The translations under genes and the position numbers were made by a program. Under the pieces are notes generated by a model. The model was not told where the DNA came from, did no database searches, and saw only the letters and a list, made by a program, of their open reading frames with translations. Below, piece by piece: positions 27,512-36,151 of a stretch of 64,000 nucleotides of DNA. The first letter of the stretch is position 1. Each line of letters opens with the position of its first letter. This DNA is from Sabulicella rubraurantiaca (GTDB lineage Bacteria > Pseudomonadota > Alphaproteobacteria > Acetobacterales > Acetobacteraceae), in assembly GCF_017355885.1 (NCBI RefSeq), contig NZ_JAFEUU010000003.1, positions 62,001 through 126,000 on the forward strand. The letters run 5' to 3'.

Positions 27512-27537
27512 CGCATAGGGACTGACGGGGGGAAAGG

Positions 27538-28821
27538 ATGTTCGCTCAGGGGCTTGCGCCGCGGCGCGTCGTCGTCACCGGCATGGGGATCGTCAGCCCG
27601 CTTGGGCTTGGCGTGGACCATGTCTGGAAGCGGCTGGTGTCCGGCGAAAGCGGCATCGGGCCGATCACCCACTTCGACGTGAAGGACCTGCCTGCGAAGA
27701 TCGCGGGTCAGGTGCCGGACGGGAAGAAGGACGAGGGCGGCCTGGACCTGGGCGAATGGATTCCCGTCAAGGACCAGAAGAAGATGGATCGCTTCATCCA
27801 GCTCGCCTGGGTGGCGGCGGAGGAAGCGATCCAGGATTCGGGCTGGATGCCGGAGGATGAGCCTTCGCGCATCGCCACCGGCGTGATGATCGGCTCGGGC
27901 ATCGGGGGGCTGGAGACGATCCAGGAAGCCTCGGCCCTGGTGGCGTCGGGGCGCACGCGGCGCCTGTCGCCCTTCTTCATCCCCTCGGCCCTGGTGAACC
28001 TCGCCTCCGGCCAGGTTTCCATCAAGTACGGGTTCAAGGGCCCAAACCATTCCGCCGTGACGGCCTGCGCCACCGGCGTGCACGCCATCGGCGACGCGGC
28101 GCGGCTGATCGCGCTGGGTGATGCCGATGTGATGGTGGCCGGCGGCGCCGAGGCGGCCATCTGCGAGCTGGGCATTGGCGGCTTCTGCGCCGCCCGCGCC
28201 CTGTCCACCGGCTTCAACGACAACCCCACCGCCGCTTCCCGTCCCTGGGACAAGGAGCGCGACGGCTTCGTGATGGGCGAGGGCGCCGGCGTCCTCGTGC
28301 TGGAGGAGCTGGAGCACGCCAAGGCGCGCGGCGCGAAGATCTACGCCGAGGTCGTGGGCTACGGCATCTCCGGCGATGCGCACCACATCACCTCTCCGGC
28401 CGAGGATGGCAGCGGCGGGTTCCGCGCCATGGAATCCGCCCTGCGTTCCGCCGGGCTGGCACCGGGCGACGTGCAATACGTCAACGCCCACGGCACCTCG
28501 ACCCCCATGGGCGACGACATCGAGCTTTCGGCCGTGGAGCGCCTGTTCGGGGAGGACGGCAAGAAGGTCGCCATGTCCTCCACCAAGTCCGCCGTCGGCC
28601 ACCTGCTGGGCGCGGCGGGGGCGGTGGAGGCGATCTTCTCCATCCAGGCCATCCGCGACAACGTGGCCCCGCCCACGCTGAACCTGGAAGATCCTTCGCG
28701 CGAGTCGGTGATCGACCGCGTCCCCAAGGAGGCGCAGCAGCGCCCGATCGACGTGGCGCTGTCCAACTCCTTCGGCTTTGGCGGCACCAACGCTTCGGTG
28801 ATCTTCCGCCGGGCGCCGTGA
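27538..28821 (+). CDS. fabF: Beta-ketoacyl-ACP synthase II
   Basis: A 427-aa condensing enzyme that extends acyl-ACP with malonyl-ACP in fatty-acid synthesis. The catalytic triad is visible: Cys in AVTACATGVHAIGDA near residue 183, His in NAHGTSTPMGD near 322, and His in SAVGHLLGAAGAVE near 359, with the glycine-rich NSFGFGGTNAS end. It starts at ATG 27538 behind GGGGGGAAAGG. It forms an operon with acpP, its carrier protein, and with mltG. Confidence 0.96.
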   Translation: MFAQGLAPRRVVVTGMGIVSPLGLGVDHVWKRLVSGESGIGPITHFDVKDLPAKIAGQVPDGKKDEGGLDLGEWIPVKDQKKMDRFIQLAWVAAEEAIQDSGWMPEDEPSRIATGVMIGSGIGGLETIQEASALVASGRTRRLSPFFIPSALVNLASGQVSIKYGFKGPNHSAVTACATGVHAIGDAARLIALGDADVMVAGGAEAAICELGIGGFCAARALSTGFNDNPTAASRPWDKERDGFVMGEGAGVLVLEELEHAKARGAKIYAEVVGYGISGDAHHITSPAEDGSGGFRAMESALRSAGLAPGDVQYVNAHGTSTPMGDDIELSAVERLFGEDGKKVAMSSTKSAVGHLLGAAGAVEAIFSIQAIRDNVAPPTLNLEDPSRESVIDRVPKEAQQRPIDVALSNSFGFGGTNASVIFRRAP

Positions 28822-28854
28822 CTTTTTCCCCTCTCGGGCGCTAATGCGCCCGAG

Positions 28855-29817
28855 ATGCGACGTTTCCTCAAGCTCATGGTCGTGGGCTGCGCCCTGCTCG
28901 CGGTGGCGGGCGGCGCGGCCGCCTGGTTTGCCTGGCGCGAGGCCAGCGCCCCAGGCCCCCTCGCGGAACCTGCCAACATCGTGATCCCGCGCGGCGGGGT
29001 GGAGGCCATCGCCACCACTCTCGCCGAGCGCGGCGCGGTGGAGTCGCCCCGGCTCTTCGCCCTGGCGGCGCTGGCCACGCGCGGCGAGGGGCCGTTGCGC
29101 GCCGCCGAGTTCAGCATCCCGGCCGGCGCCTCCATCCGCGACATCCTCTCCATCCTGCGCCAGGGGCGTCCGGTGCAGCGCCGCCTCACCATCGCCGAGG
29201 GGCTGACGGCGCGGCAGGTCGCCAGCCTCCTCGAGCGCACGGAGGGGCTGTCGGGTGAGGTGCCGACGATCAACGAAGGCGCGCTGCTGCCCGAGACCTA
29301 CAGCTTCACCCTGAACGACAGCCGGGCCGCGCTCGTCCGCCGTGCCACCACCGCGATGGACGCGGCGCTGGAGGAGGCGTGGAAGGACCGCGCGCCCAAC
29401 CTGCCGCTGAACTCGGCGCGGGAGGCGCTGATCCTCGCCTCCATCGTCGAGCGTGAAACAGGGGTGGCGGCGGAGCGCGGGCTGGTGGCCGGAGTGTTCA
29501 TCAACAGGCTGCGGCGCGGCATGCCGCTGCAATCCGATCCCACCGTGGCCTATGGTGCCGGCAACGGAATGCCGCTCGACCGGCCGCTGACCCGTGCCGA
29601 CCTGGACCAGCCTCACCCCTACAACACCTATCGCAACCGTGGCTTGCCACCCGGACCCATCGCCATGCCGGGCCGCGCCTCTATCGAGGCCGTCCTCCGA
29701 CCCGAGGCGACGGAGTTCATCTACTTCGTCGCCGACGGCACGGGGGGCCACGCCTTCGCCCGCACGCTGGAGGAGCACAACCGGAACGTGGCGCGCTGGA
29801 GAGCGCTGAATCGTTGA
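28855..29817 (+). CDS. mltG: Endolytic murein transglycosylase
   Basis: A 320-aa MltG (YceG) protein that cuts nascent peptidoglycan strands at the membrane. A single N-terminal membrane anchor occupies residues about 5-27. A LysM-like region (IVIPRGGVEAIATTLAERG) follows, then the catalytic domain with the essential glutamate in LASIVERETG near residue 201, and the conserved LQSDPTVAYG, HPYNTYRNRGLPPGPI and FVADGTGGHAF blocks. It starts 33 nt after fabF and is probably co-transcribed. Copy B of the dispersed repeat begins immediately after its stop. Confidence 0.94.
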   Translation: MRRFLKLMVVGCALLAVAGGAAAWFAWREASAPGPLAEPANIVIPRGGVEAIATTLAERGAVESPRLFALAALATRGEGPLRAAEFSIPAGASIRDILSILRQGRPVQRRLTIAEGLTARQVASLLERTEGLSGEVPTINEGALLPETYSFTLNDSRAALVRRATTAMDAALEEAWKDRAPNLPLNSAREALILASIVERETGVAAERGLVAGVFINRLRRGMPLQSDPTVAYGAGNGMPLDRPLTRADLDQPHPYNTYRNRGLPPGPIAMPGRASIEAVLRPEATEFIYFVADGTGGHAFARTLEEHNRNVARWRALNR

Positions 29818-29960
29818 TGCCCTCAACGCGGCGGCTTTCAGCCGCCGCTACGCCGGGCGCCGCCTCCGGCGGCTTGGCTTCGCCGCGCTGCGGGTGCGCC
29901 GGCTGAATAGTTGGTCTGGCGGCGTCGGCCGCTTTGCGGCCGGATTCTCCGTCGGCGCGC
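29818..29960 (+). repeat. Dispersed intergenic repeat, copy B
   Basis: This copy starts at TGCCCTCA directly after the mltG stop. It contains a GCGGCGGC/GCCGCCGC hairpin, TACGCCGGGCGC, a GCCGCCTCCGGCGGC hairpin, TTGGCTTCGCCGCGC, GGTTGGTCTGGCGGCG, a CGGCCGCTTTGCGGCCG hairpin and GATTCTCCGTCGGCGCGC. It is co-oriented with mltG. Together with inverted copy C it flanks the 30-32 kb cassette. Confidence 0.85.
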
Positions 29961-30002
29961 CTCCTCTGTGACGGGGCGTTGGTTGGAAGCGGCGCGGCTC
30001 GC

Positions 30003-30890
30003 CTATCCGAGGCCCGACATTTCCTCCACCAACCGCCCCAGCGCCACCACGTCCTCACCCCCCGCGCCGCGATTCACCAGCAGCTCCAGCAGCGGCAGCG
30101 CCATGGCGGTGGCGGGGGCGAAGGTGCCGGTTTCACGCACCGCCTCCGCGGCCAAGCGGAGATCCTTGCGCATCAGCTCTGCCCGGAAGCCGGGGGTGAA
30201 CTTCCGGTCCAGCAGGCGCTTGGCGTGGTTGCGCAGCACCGCGCTGTCGGCGGAGCCGCCCATCAGCGCCTCGCGCATCGCCGCCGGATCGAGCCCCGCC
30301 TTGCGCCCCATGCTCAGCGCCTCCGCCACCGCGACGAGGCTGGCGCAAATCATCAGCTGGTTGGCCGATTTGCAGACCTGCCCGGCGCCCGAGGGACCGA
30401 GGCGGGTGATCGTCTTGCCCACTGCCGCGAAGAAGGGCTGCGCCGCCTGGAAGGCAGCCTCGTCGCCGCCGACCATGCAGGTCAGCGTGCCGTCGATGGC
30501 GCCCTGCGGCCCTCCGCTCACCGGGCTGTCCAGCAGGGTCGCGCCGCGCTGGGCCAGGCGTTCCGCGAAGCCGCGCGTGGCTGAGGCGGAGATGGTGGAG
30601 AAATCCACCACCACCGCGCCCCGCTCCACCCCCTCGGCGATGCCGCCGGGGCCGAAGAGCGCGGCCTCCACATCCGACGTGTCGGGCACGCAGAGCCCGA
30701 CCACCGCAGCGCCGCGCGCCGCCTCTGCCCCCGTTTCGCACCAGCGCGCCTGGAGACCTTCGGCCTTGGCGCGGGTGCGGGAGGAGACGGCGAGGTCGTA
30801 GCCCGCCTTGGCGATATTGGCGGCCATGGCACGGCCCATGACGCCGAGCCCGATGAAAGCCGCCCGGGCGGGCGGGGCGATTGGCTGCAT
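30003..30890 (-). CDS. NAD(P)-dependent beta-hydroxyacid dehydrogenase
   Basis: A 295-aa enzyme of the 3-hydroxyisobutyrate dehydrogenase/tartronate semialdehyde reductase family. The nucleotide motif is AFIGLGVMGRAMAANIAKAG near residue 11, the substrate loop DSPVSGGPQGAIDGT near 120, and the catalytic lysine is in GQVCKSANQLM near 170. It starts at ATG 30890 behind AAAGGATC; the open frame continues upstream only through debris of another gene. It lies with a Bug receptor gene in a cassette between inverted repeat copies B and C, so oxidation of an imported hydroxy acid is a reasonable but unproven role. Confidence 0.87.
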   Translation of the reverse strand: MQPIAPPARAAFIGLGVMGRAMAANIAKAGYDLAVSSRTRAKAEGLQARWCETGAEAARGAAVVGLCVPDTSDVEAALFGPGGIAEGVERGAVVVDFSTISASATRGFAERLAQRGATLLDSPVSGGPQGAIDGTLTCMVGGDEAAFQAAQPFFAAVGKTITRLGPSGAGQVCKSANQLMICASLVAVAEALSMGRKAGLDPAAMREALMGGSADSAVLRNHAKRLLDRKFTPGFRAELMRKDLRLAAEAVRETGTFAPATAMALPLLELLVNRGAGGEDVVALGRLVEEMSGLG

Positions 30891-30949
30891 GGATGATCCT
30901 TTCAGACGCGGGGCGGCACGGTGCTGTCCAGTAGGCAGACCGGGTTGTG

Positions 30950-31020
30950 ATGCGGCCCGCTTTACGTGGTCATGGTGAAAGGCGGTGATCTCCGGCGTCA
31001 ATCCAGCCAAGCCAACCCGG
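30950..31020 (-). pseudogene. Remnant of a Bug/TctC receptor gene (3' part)
   Basis: The minus strand encodes LAGLTPEITAFHHDHVK, closely matching GLMPEITTFHHDRMK in the intact receptor gene next door. The DNA match covers about 60-70 bp (compare 31320-31390), and similarity stops abruptly on both sides. This is a fragment of a duplicated or deleted receptor gene. Confidence 0.65.
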
Positions 31021-31139
31021 ATTTCCTGCGCGGGCTCGAAGGGCTCGCTGAGTCCCTGCTCATGCGAGCCATTTTCCCTGGCTGCAAGTTCCCGCTCTTC
31101 GCGCCCAACACCCTTCTCGTCCTGCGGCGCGAAGAATAA
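30972..31139 (+). pseudogene. Short unassigned ORF, possible gene fragment
   Basis: A 55-codon frame ends FLRGLEGLAESLLMRAIFPG, CKFPLFAPNTLLVLRREE. The second half (from about 31020) looks like genuine coding sequence, perhaps the C-terminus of an enzyme, but I do not recognise the family. The first half overlaps the receptor remnant on the other strand. It has no clear ribosome binding site. I regard it as debris rather than a working gene. Confidence 0.3.
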
Positions 31140-31177
31140 CGCCGAGAAGCGACGGCCCGGGCGAAGCGATGGTCCTT

Positions 31178-32128
31178 TCAGCCGCGGCCCAGCGCGGCGC
31201 GGATGCTGTCGAGCAGCGTGTCCATCGCCGCCTGGAAGCTTCGGCCGTCGGCGTAGCCATCCGCCTCGCCGGCCCGTTCCAGGAAGCGCTGCCAGGTCGG
31301 CGTGGCGATGGCCTGCTTCATGCGGTCATGGTGGAAGGTGGTGATCTCCGGCATCAATCCGGGCGGGCCGACCCAGCCCTTCATGTTCTCGGCCAGCACG
31401 TTCCAGCCCAGTTCGCGTAGCGTCGGCGCATCGGGATAGGCGGGCAGGCGCTCGGGCGAGGCGACGGCGAGGACGCGCAGCTCCCCGCCATCCACCAGGC
31501 CGCGCATCTCCTCCGGTGCGGCCACGGAAACGTCCACCTGCCCGGCCACGACAGCCTGCAGGGACGGCCCGCCGCCGGTGAAGGGGACGTGCAGCATCTC
31601 CACCCCCGCGGCGCGGCCGAGAAGCAGGAAGATGGAATGCGACAGCGTCCCCACCCCGGCCGAGGCGTGGGAGATGGCTTCGGGCCGTGCCTTGGCCGCC
31701 TCGATCACCTGCCGCATGTCGGTGAAGCGGCCGCCGCGCGCTTTCGCCACGATGAACTGCCCGTGCCGCGTCAGGCGGATGACGGGGGTGAAGCCGGTCT
31801 TGGGGTCATAGGGCACGTCGCGATGCGCCGGGACGGAGGTGCTTTCGGAACCGCCGGCCAGAAGCAGCGTGTGCCCGTCCGGCGCGGCACGCGACACCTG
31901 CTCCGCCGCCAGAGCGCCGCCTGCGCCAGGGCGGTTCACCACCACCAGGGGCACGGGATAGAGCGGCGCGGCCGCCTCCGCGATGGTGCGGGCGATCACG
32001 TCGGACCCGCCGCCCGGCGCGAAGCCCGCGACCAGCTGGACGGGGCGCGTGGGCGCCCAGCCGGGCTGGGCAGGGGCGTGGGCAGGCAGGGCAAGGGTCA
32101 GCAACGCCGCGCGGCGGGCGATGAGCAT
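31178..32128 (-). CDS. Bug/TctC family periplasmic solute receptor (3)
   Basis: A 316-aa Bug-family receptor. It starts at ATG 32128 behind CCGGAGG; the longer open frame is not supported. Residues 1-21 form a signal peptide (MLIARRAALLTLALPAHAP, then AQ). Family blocks are WAPTRPVQLVAGFAPGG, VVNRPGAGGALAAEQV and APDGHTLLLAGG. It lies 287 nt upstream of the hydroxyacid dehydrogenase on the same strand, and the gap contains gene remnants. No TctA/TctB is present. Confidence 0.87.
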   Translation of the reverse strand: MLIARRAALLTLALPAHAPAQPGWAPTRPVQLVAGFAPGGGSDVIARTIAEAAAPLYPVPLVVVNRPGAGGALAAEQVSRAAPDGHTLLLAGGSESTSVPAHRDVPYDPKTGFTPVIRLTRHGQFIVAKARGGRFTDMRQVIEAAKARPEAISHASAGVGTLSHSIFLLLGRAAGVEMLHVPFTGGGPSLQAVVAGQVDVSVAAPEEMRGLVDGGELRVLAVASPERLPAYPDAPTLRELGWNVLAENMKGWVGPPGLMPEITTFHHDRMKQAIATPTWQRFLERAGEADGYADGRSFQAAMDTLLDSIRAALGRG

Positions 32129-32226
32129 GGACGGCCTCCGGTGTTTTGCCGGGAGCCTAGACGCGGAGCGGCGCTCCACGCCAGCGACACCGCCAGCAAC
32201 AGGAAGCGGCGCCTCACACAGAAAAG

Positions 32227-32372
32227 CCGCGCATCAAAGGAGAATCCGACCGCAAGGCGGCCGGCGCGCCCAGGCGAACCGCGCAATCAGCGCGACCGAA
32301 GCGGCGCGAAAGCCAAGCGGCCGGAGGCCGCGCCCGGCGTAGCGGCGGCTTAGGGCCGCCGCGATGAGGGCA
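32227..32372 (-). repeat. Dispersed intergenic repeat, copy C
   Basis: Read on the minus strand it starts TGCCCTCATCGCGG and continues with a GCGGCGGC/GCCGCCGC hairpin, TACGCCGGGCGC, GGCCTCCGGCC, GCTTGGCTTTCGCGCC and GCGGTCGGATTCTCC. It begins 21 nt after the hbd stop, co-oriented with hbd. A GCTGAGCTTCGCTCAGC hairpin lies between. It is most similar to copy B and inverted to it. Confidence 0.85.
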
Positions 32373-32393
32373 CAAAAAACCGCTGAGCGAAGC

Positions 32394-33314
32394 TCAGCGA
32401 GAAGGAACCGGCGGGTCCTGCGAGTAGTCGTAGAAACCCTTGCCGGTCTTGCGGCCGTACCAGCCGGCCTCGACATACTTCACCAGCAGCGGGCAGGGCC
32501 GGTACTTCGAGTCCGACAGACCGTCATAGAGAACCTGCATGATGGAAAGGCAGGTATCCAGCCCGATGAAGTCGGCCAGTTCCAGCGGCCCCATCGGGTG
32601 GTTCGCGCCCAGCTTCATCGCTGTGTCGATGGAGCGAATGTCGCCGACGCCCTCGTAGAGGGCATAGACGGCCTCGTTGATCATCGGCACCAGGATGCGG
32701 TTGACGATGAAGGCCGGGAAATCCTCGGCCACCGCCGTCTGCTTGCCCAGCTTCTTCGCCAGCGCATCCACCGCGCGGAAGGTCGGCTCATCCGTGGCGA
32801 TGCCGCGGATGATCTCCACCAGCTTCATGACCGGAACCGGGTTCATGAAGTGCATCCCGATGAACTTCTCGGGACGGTCCGTGGAGGCGCCAAGCCGCGT
32901 GATGGAGATGGAGGAGGTGTTGGACGCCACCATCGCGGTGGGCTTGAGGTGTGGGCAGAGCGCCTTGAACACCTCGCGCTTGATGGCTTCCTTCTCGGTC
33001 GCCGCCTCCACCACGAAATCCGTCTCGCCGAGCGAGGCGTAGTCCGTGGAAGTGGTGATGCGCGAAAGCGCCGCGTCGCGATCCTCGGACGTGATCAGCT
33101 TGCGGCCGATCTGGCGCTCCATGTTCTTCGCGATGGTGCCCAGCGCCTTATCGAGCGCGGCCGGGTTGATGTCCACCATGGCGACCGGCAGCCCGGCCAG
33201 CGCCGCGACATGCGCGATGCCGTTGCCCATCTGCCCGGCGCCGATGATGCCCAGCGAGGCGATTTCCGGCACCTCGACCACGGAGTCGGGGAGGGTGGCG
33301 ACGCGAATGGTCAT
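32394..33314 (-). CDS. hbd: 3-hydroxybutyryl-CoA dehydrogenase
   Basis: A 306-aa NAD(P)-dependent 3-hydroxyacyl-CoA dehydrogenase acting on short-chain 3-hydroxyacyl-CoA (beta-oxidation or butyrate/PHB metabolism). The Rossmann motif [20 protein letters not shown] is near residue 21, the catalytic histidine in [17 protein letters not shown] near 160, and a C-terminal helical domain follows ([18 protein letters not shown]). It lies 46 nt after etfA, with a hairpin between them, and probably forms the operon etfB-etfA-hbd. A GCTGAGC hairpin and repeat copy C follow its stop. Confidence 0.93.
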   Translation of the reverse strand: MTIRVATLPDSVVEVPEIASLGIIGAGQMGNGIAHVAALAGLPVAMVDINPAALDKALGTIAKNMERQIGRKLITSEDRDAALSRITTSTDYASLGETDFVVEAATEKEAIKREVFKALCPHLKPTAMVASNTSSISITRLGASTDRPEKFIGMHFMNPVPVMKLVEIIRGIATDEPTFRAVDALAKKLGKQTAVAEDFPAFIVNRILVPMINEAVYALYEGVGDIRSIDTAMKLGANHPMGPLELADFIGLDTCLSIMQVLYDGLSDSKYRPCPLLVKYVEAGWYGRKTGKGFYDYSQDPPVPSR

Positions 33315-33326
33315 GCTGCTTCTCCC

Positions 33327-33360
33327 TGGCGCGTAGCCGCCACGCCAGCCCTACGCGCCA
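33327..33360 (-). promoter_or_regulatory. Intercistronic hairpin between etfA and hbd
   Basis: TGGCGCGTAG pairs perfectly with CTACGCGCCA over a 14-nt loop and fills most of the 46-nt gap between etfA and hbd. It may lower hbd expression relative to etfBA or mark a processing site. Confidence 0.5.
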
Positions 33361-34293
33361 TCACTTGGCGAGTTCCGCCTCAAGCTCCGGCAGCGCCTTG
33401 AACAGGTCCGCCACCAGCCCGTAATCGGCCACCTGGAAGATCGGCGCTTCCTCGTCCTTGTTGATGGCGACGATCACCTTGCTGTCCTTCATCCCGGCGA
33501 GGTGCTGGATGGCGCCGGAGATGCCGATGGCGATGTAGAGGTCAGGCGCGACGATCTTGCCGGTCTGCCCCACCTGGTGGTCGTTCGGAGCGTAGCCGGC
33601 ATCCACCGCCGCGCGCGAGGCGCCGACCGCGGCACCGAGCCTGTCGGCCACCTTCTCGATCAGGTGGAAATTCTCGGCCGAGCCCATGGCGCGGCCGCCC
33701 GAGACGACGATGCGCGCAGCCGTCAGCTCCGGCCGCTCGCTCTTGCTCACCTCGGCGCCGACAAAGGAGGACTTCACCTCGCCCGTGGCGGCGGCGACGT
33801 TCTCCACCGGGGCGGAGCCGCCCGTGGCGGGCACCGGGTCGAAGGAGGCGGCGCGCACGGTCAGCACCTTCTTCGGGTCGGCGGACTTCACCGTGGCCAG
33901 CGCATTGCCGGCATAGATGGGTCGCACGAAGGTGTCGGCATCCACCACGCCCGAGATGTCGGAGATGGGCTGAACGTCCAGCAGCGCGGCGACGCGCGGC
34001 ATCACGTTCTTGCCCGCCGCCGAGGCCGGGGCGACGAGGTGCGAGTAGTTCGGCGCCAGCGAGACGAGCAGCGCCGCCACCGGCTCGGCCAGGCGATGCG
34101 CCAGGGAGGCGTCGTCGGCCAGCAGCACCTTGGCAACGGAGGGCAGGGCGGCGGCGGATTGCGCGGCGGCGGCAGCGCCCTCGCCCAGCACCAGCACATG
34201 CACCTCGCCCAGCTTGGCAGCCGCCGCGACGGCGGAACGCGTGGGCTGGGAAACGGCCGACCCGTCGTGGTCGGCAAGTAGCAGGACCGCCAT
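33361..34293 (-). CDS. etfA: Electron transfer flavoprotein subunit alpha
   Basis: A 310-aa FAD-binding ETF subunit that passes electrons from acyl-CoA and other dehydrogenases to ETF:ubiquinone oxidoreductase. The C-terminal FAD domain shows [20 protein letters not shown] near residue 200, [40 protein letters not shown] and [20 protein letters not shown]. Only 2 nt separate it from etfB, and hbd follows, so all three are co-transcribed. Confidence 0.96.
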   Translation of the reverse strand: MAVLLLADHDGSAVSQPTRSAVAAAAKLGEVHVLVLGEGAAAAAQSAAALPSVAKVLLADDASLAHRLAEPVAALLVSLAPNYSHLVAPASAAGKNVMPRVAALLDVQPISDISGVVDADTFVRPIYAGNALATVKSADPKKVLTVRAASFDPVPATGGSAPVENVAAATGEVKSSFVGAEVSKSERPELTAARIVVSGGRAMGSAENFHLIEKVADRLGAAVGASRAAVDAGYAPNDHQVGQTGKIVAPDLYIAIGISGAIQHLAGMKDSKVIVAINKDEEAPIFQVADYGLVADLFKALPELEAELAK

Positions 34294-34295
34294 GG

Positions 34296-35045
34296 TCAGA
34301 TCACCTTCGCTTCATTGCGGAGCTTCTCGACCAGCTCCTGGACAGAGGTCACCTTGGCGCCGGCCTGGCGCTTCGCCGGCTCCTCCACGCGCAGCACGGA
34401 CAGGCGCGGCGTGACATCCACGCCGAGATCGGCGGGCTTCACCGTCTCGATCGGCTTCTTGCGTGCCTTCATGATGTTGGGCAGCGAGGCGTAGCGCGGC
34501 TCGTTCAGCCGCAGATCGGCCGTCACCACCGCCGGCAGGGCCAGCTTCACGGTCTCGAGCCCGCCATCCACCTCGCGCGTCACCGTCGCTTCCTGGCCGC
34601 TGATCTCGACCTTGGAGGCGAAGGTGCCCTGCGGCCAGCCGAGCAGCGCCGCCAGCATTTGGCCGGTGGCGTTCATGTCGTCATCGATGGCCTGCTTGCC
34701 CATCACCACCAGGGTGGGGCCTTCCTTCTCGACCAAAGCCTTCAGGATCTTGGCGACGGCGATCGGCTCCAGCACGCCGTCATGCTCGACCAGGATGCCG
34801 CGATCGGCGCCCATGGCGAGGGCGGTGCGGATCTGTTCCTGCGCAGCCTGCGGCCCGGCGGAGACGGCAATGATCTCGGTCGCCACGCCCTTTTCCTTCA
34901 GGCGCACGGCTTCTTCCACCGCGATCTCATCGAAGGGGTTCATGGACATCTTCACGTTCGCCGTCTCGACGCCCGTGTTGTCCGCCTTCACCCGAACCTT
35001 GACATTGTAGTCCACCACCCGCTTGACGGGGACGAGAAGCTTCAT
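34296..35045 (-). CDS. etfB: Electron transfer flavoprotein subunit beta
   Basis: A 249-aa AMP-binding ETF subunit, partner of EtfA. The signature [19 protein letters not shown] opens the protein, followed by [19 protein letters not shown] near residue 35, [20 protein letters not shown] near 118 and the dehydrogenase-recognition region [20 protein letters not shown] near 175. It is the first gene of etfB-etfA-hbd. The start is ATG 35045. Confidence 0.96.
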   Translation of the reverse strand: MKLLVPVKRVVDYNVKVRVKADNTGVETANVKMSMNPFDEIAVEEAVRLKEKGVATEIIAVSAGPQAAQEQIRTALAMGADRGILVEHDGVLEPIAVAKILKALVEKEGPTLVVMGKQAIDDDMNATGQMLAALLGWPQGTFASKVEISGQEATVTREVDGGLETVKLALPAVVTADLRLNEPRYASLPNIMKARKKPIETVKPADLGVDVTPRLSVLRVEEPAKRQAGAKVTSVQELVEKLRNEAKVI

Positions 35046-35113
35046 GGGGCCGTTCCGCCTTTTTGCTGCGCTGCCGCGAGAATGAGCAGCCGGACCCTAG
35101 ACTTCGGCCCCTT

Positions 35114-36094
<981 letters not shown>

Positions 36095-36151
36095 GCGCCT
36101 TTCTCCTCGACCATCCCGAACCGTGCAGGACCAGAATGGTTGGCTGGCGCC

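Noticed and set aside
27016-29826. A 936-codon open frame on the minus strand
   Set aside because: It is antisense to acpP, fabF and mltG; composition is typical of a shadow frame.
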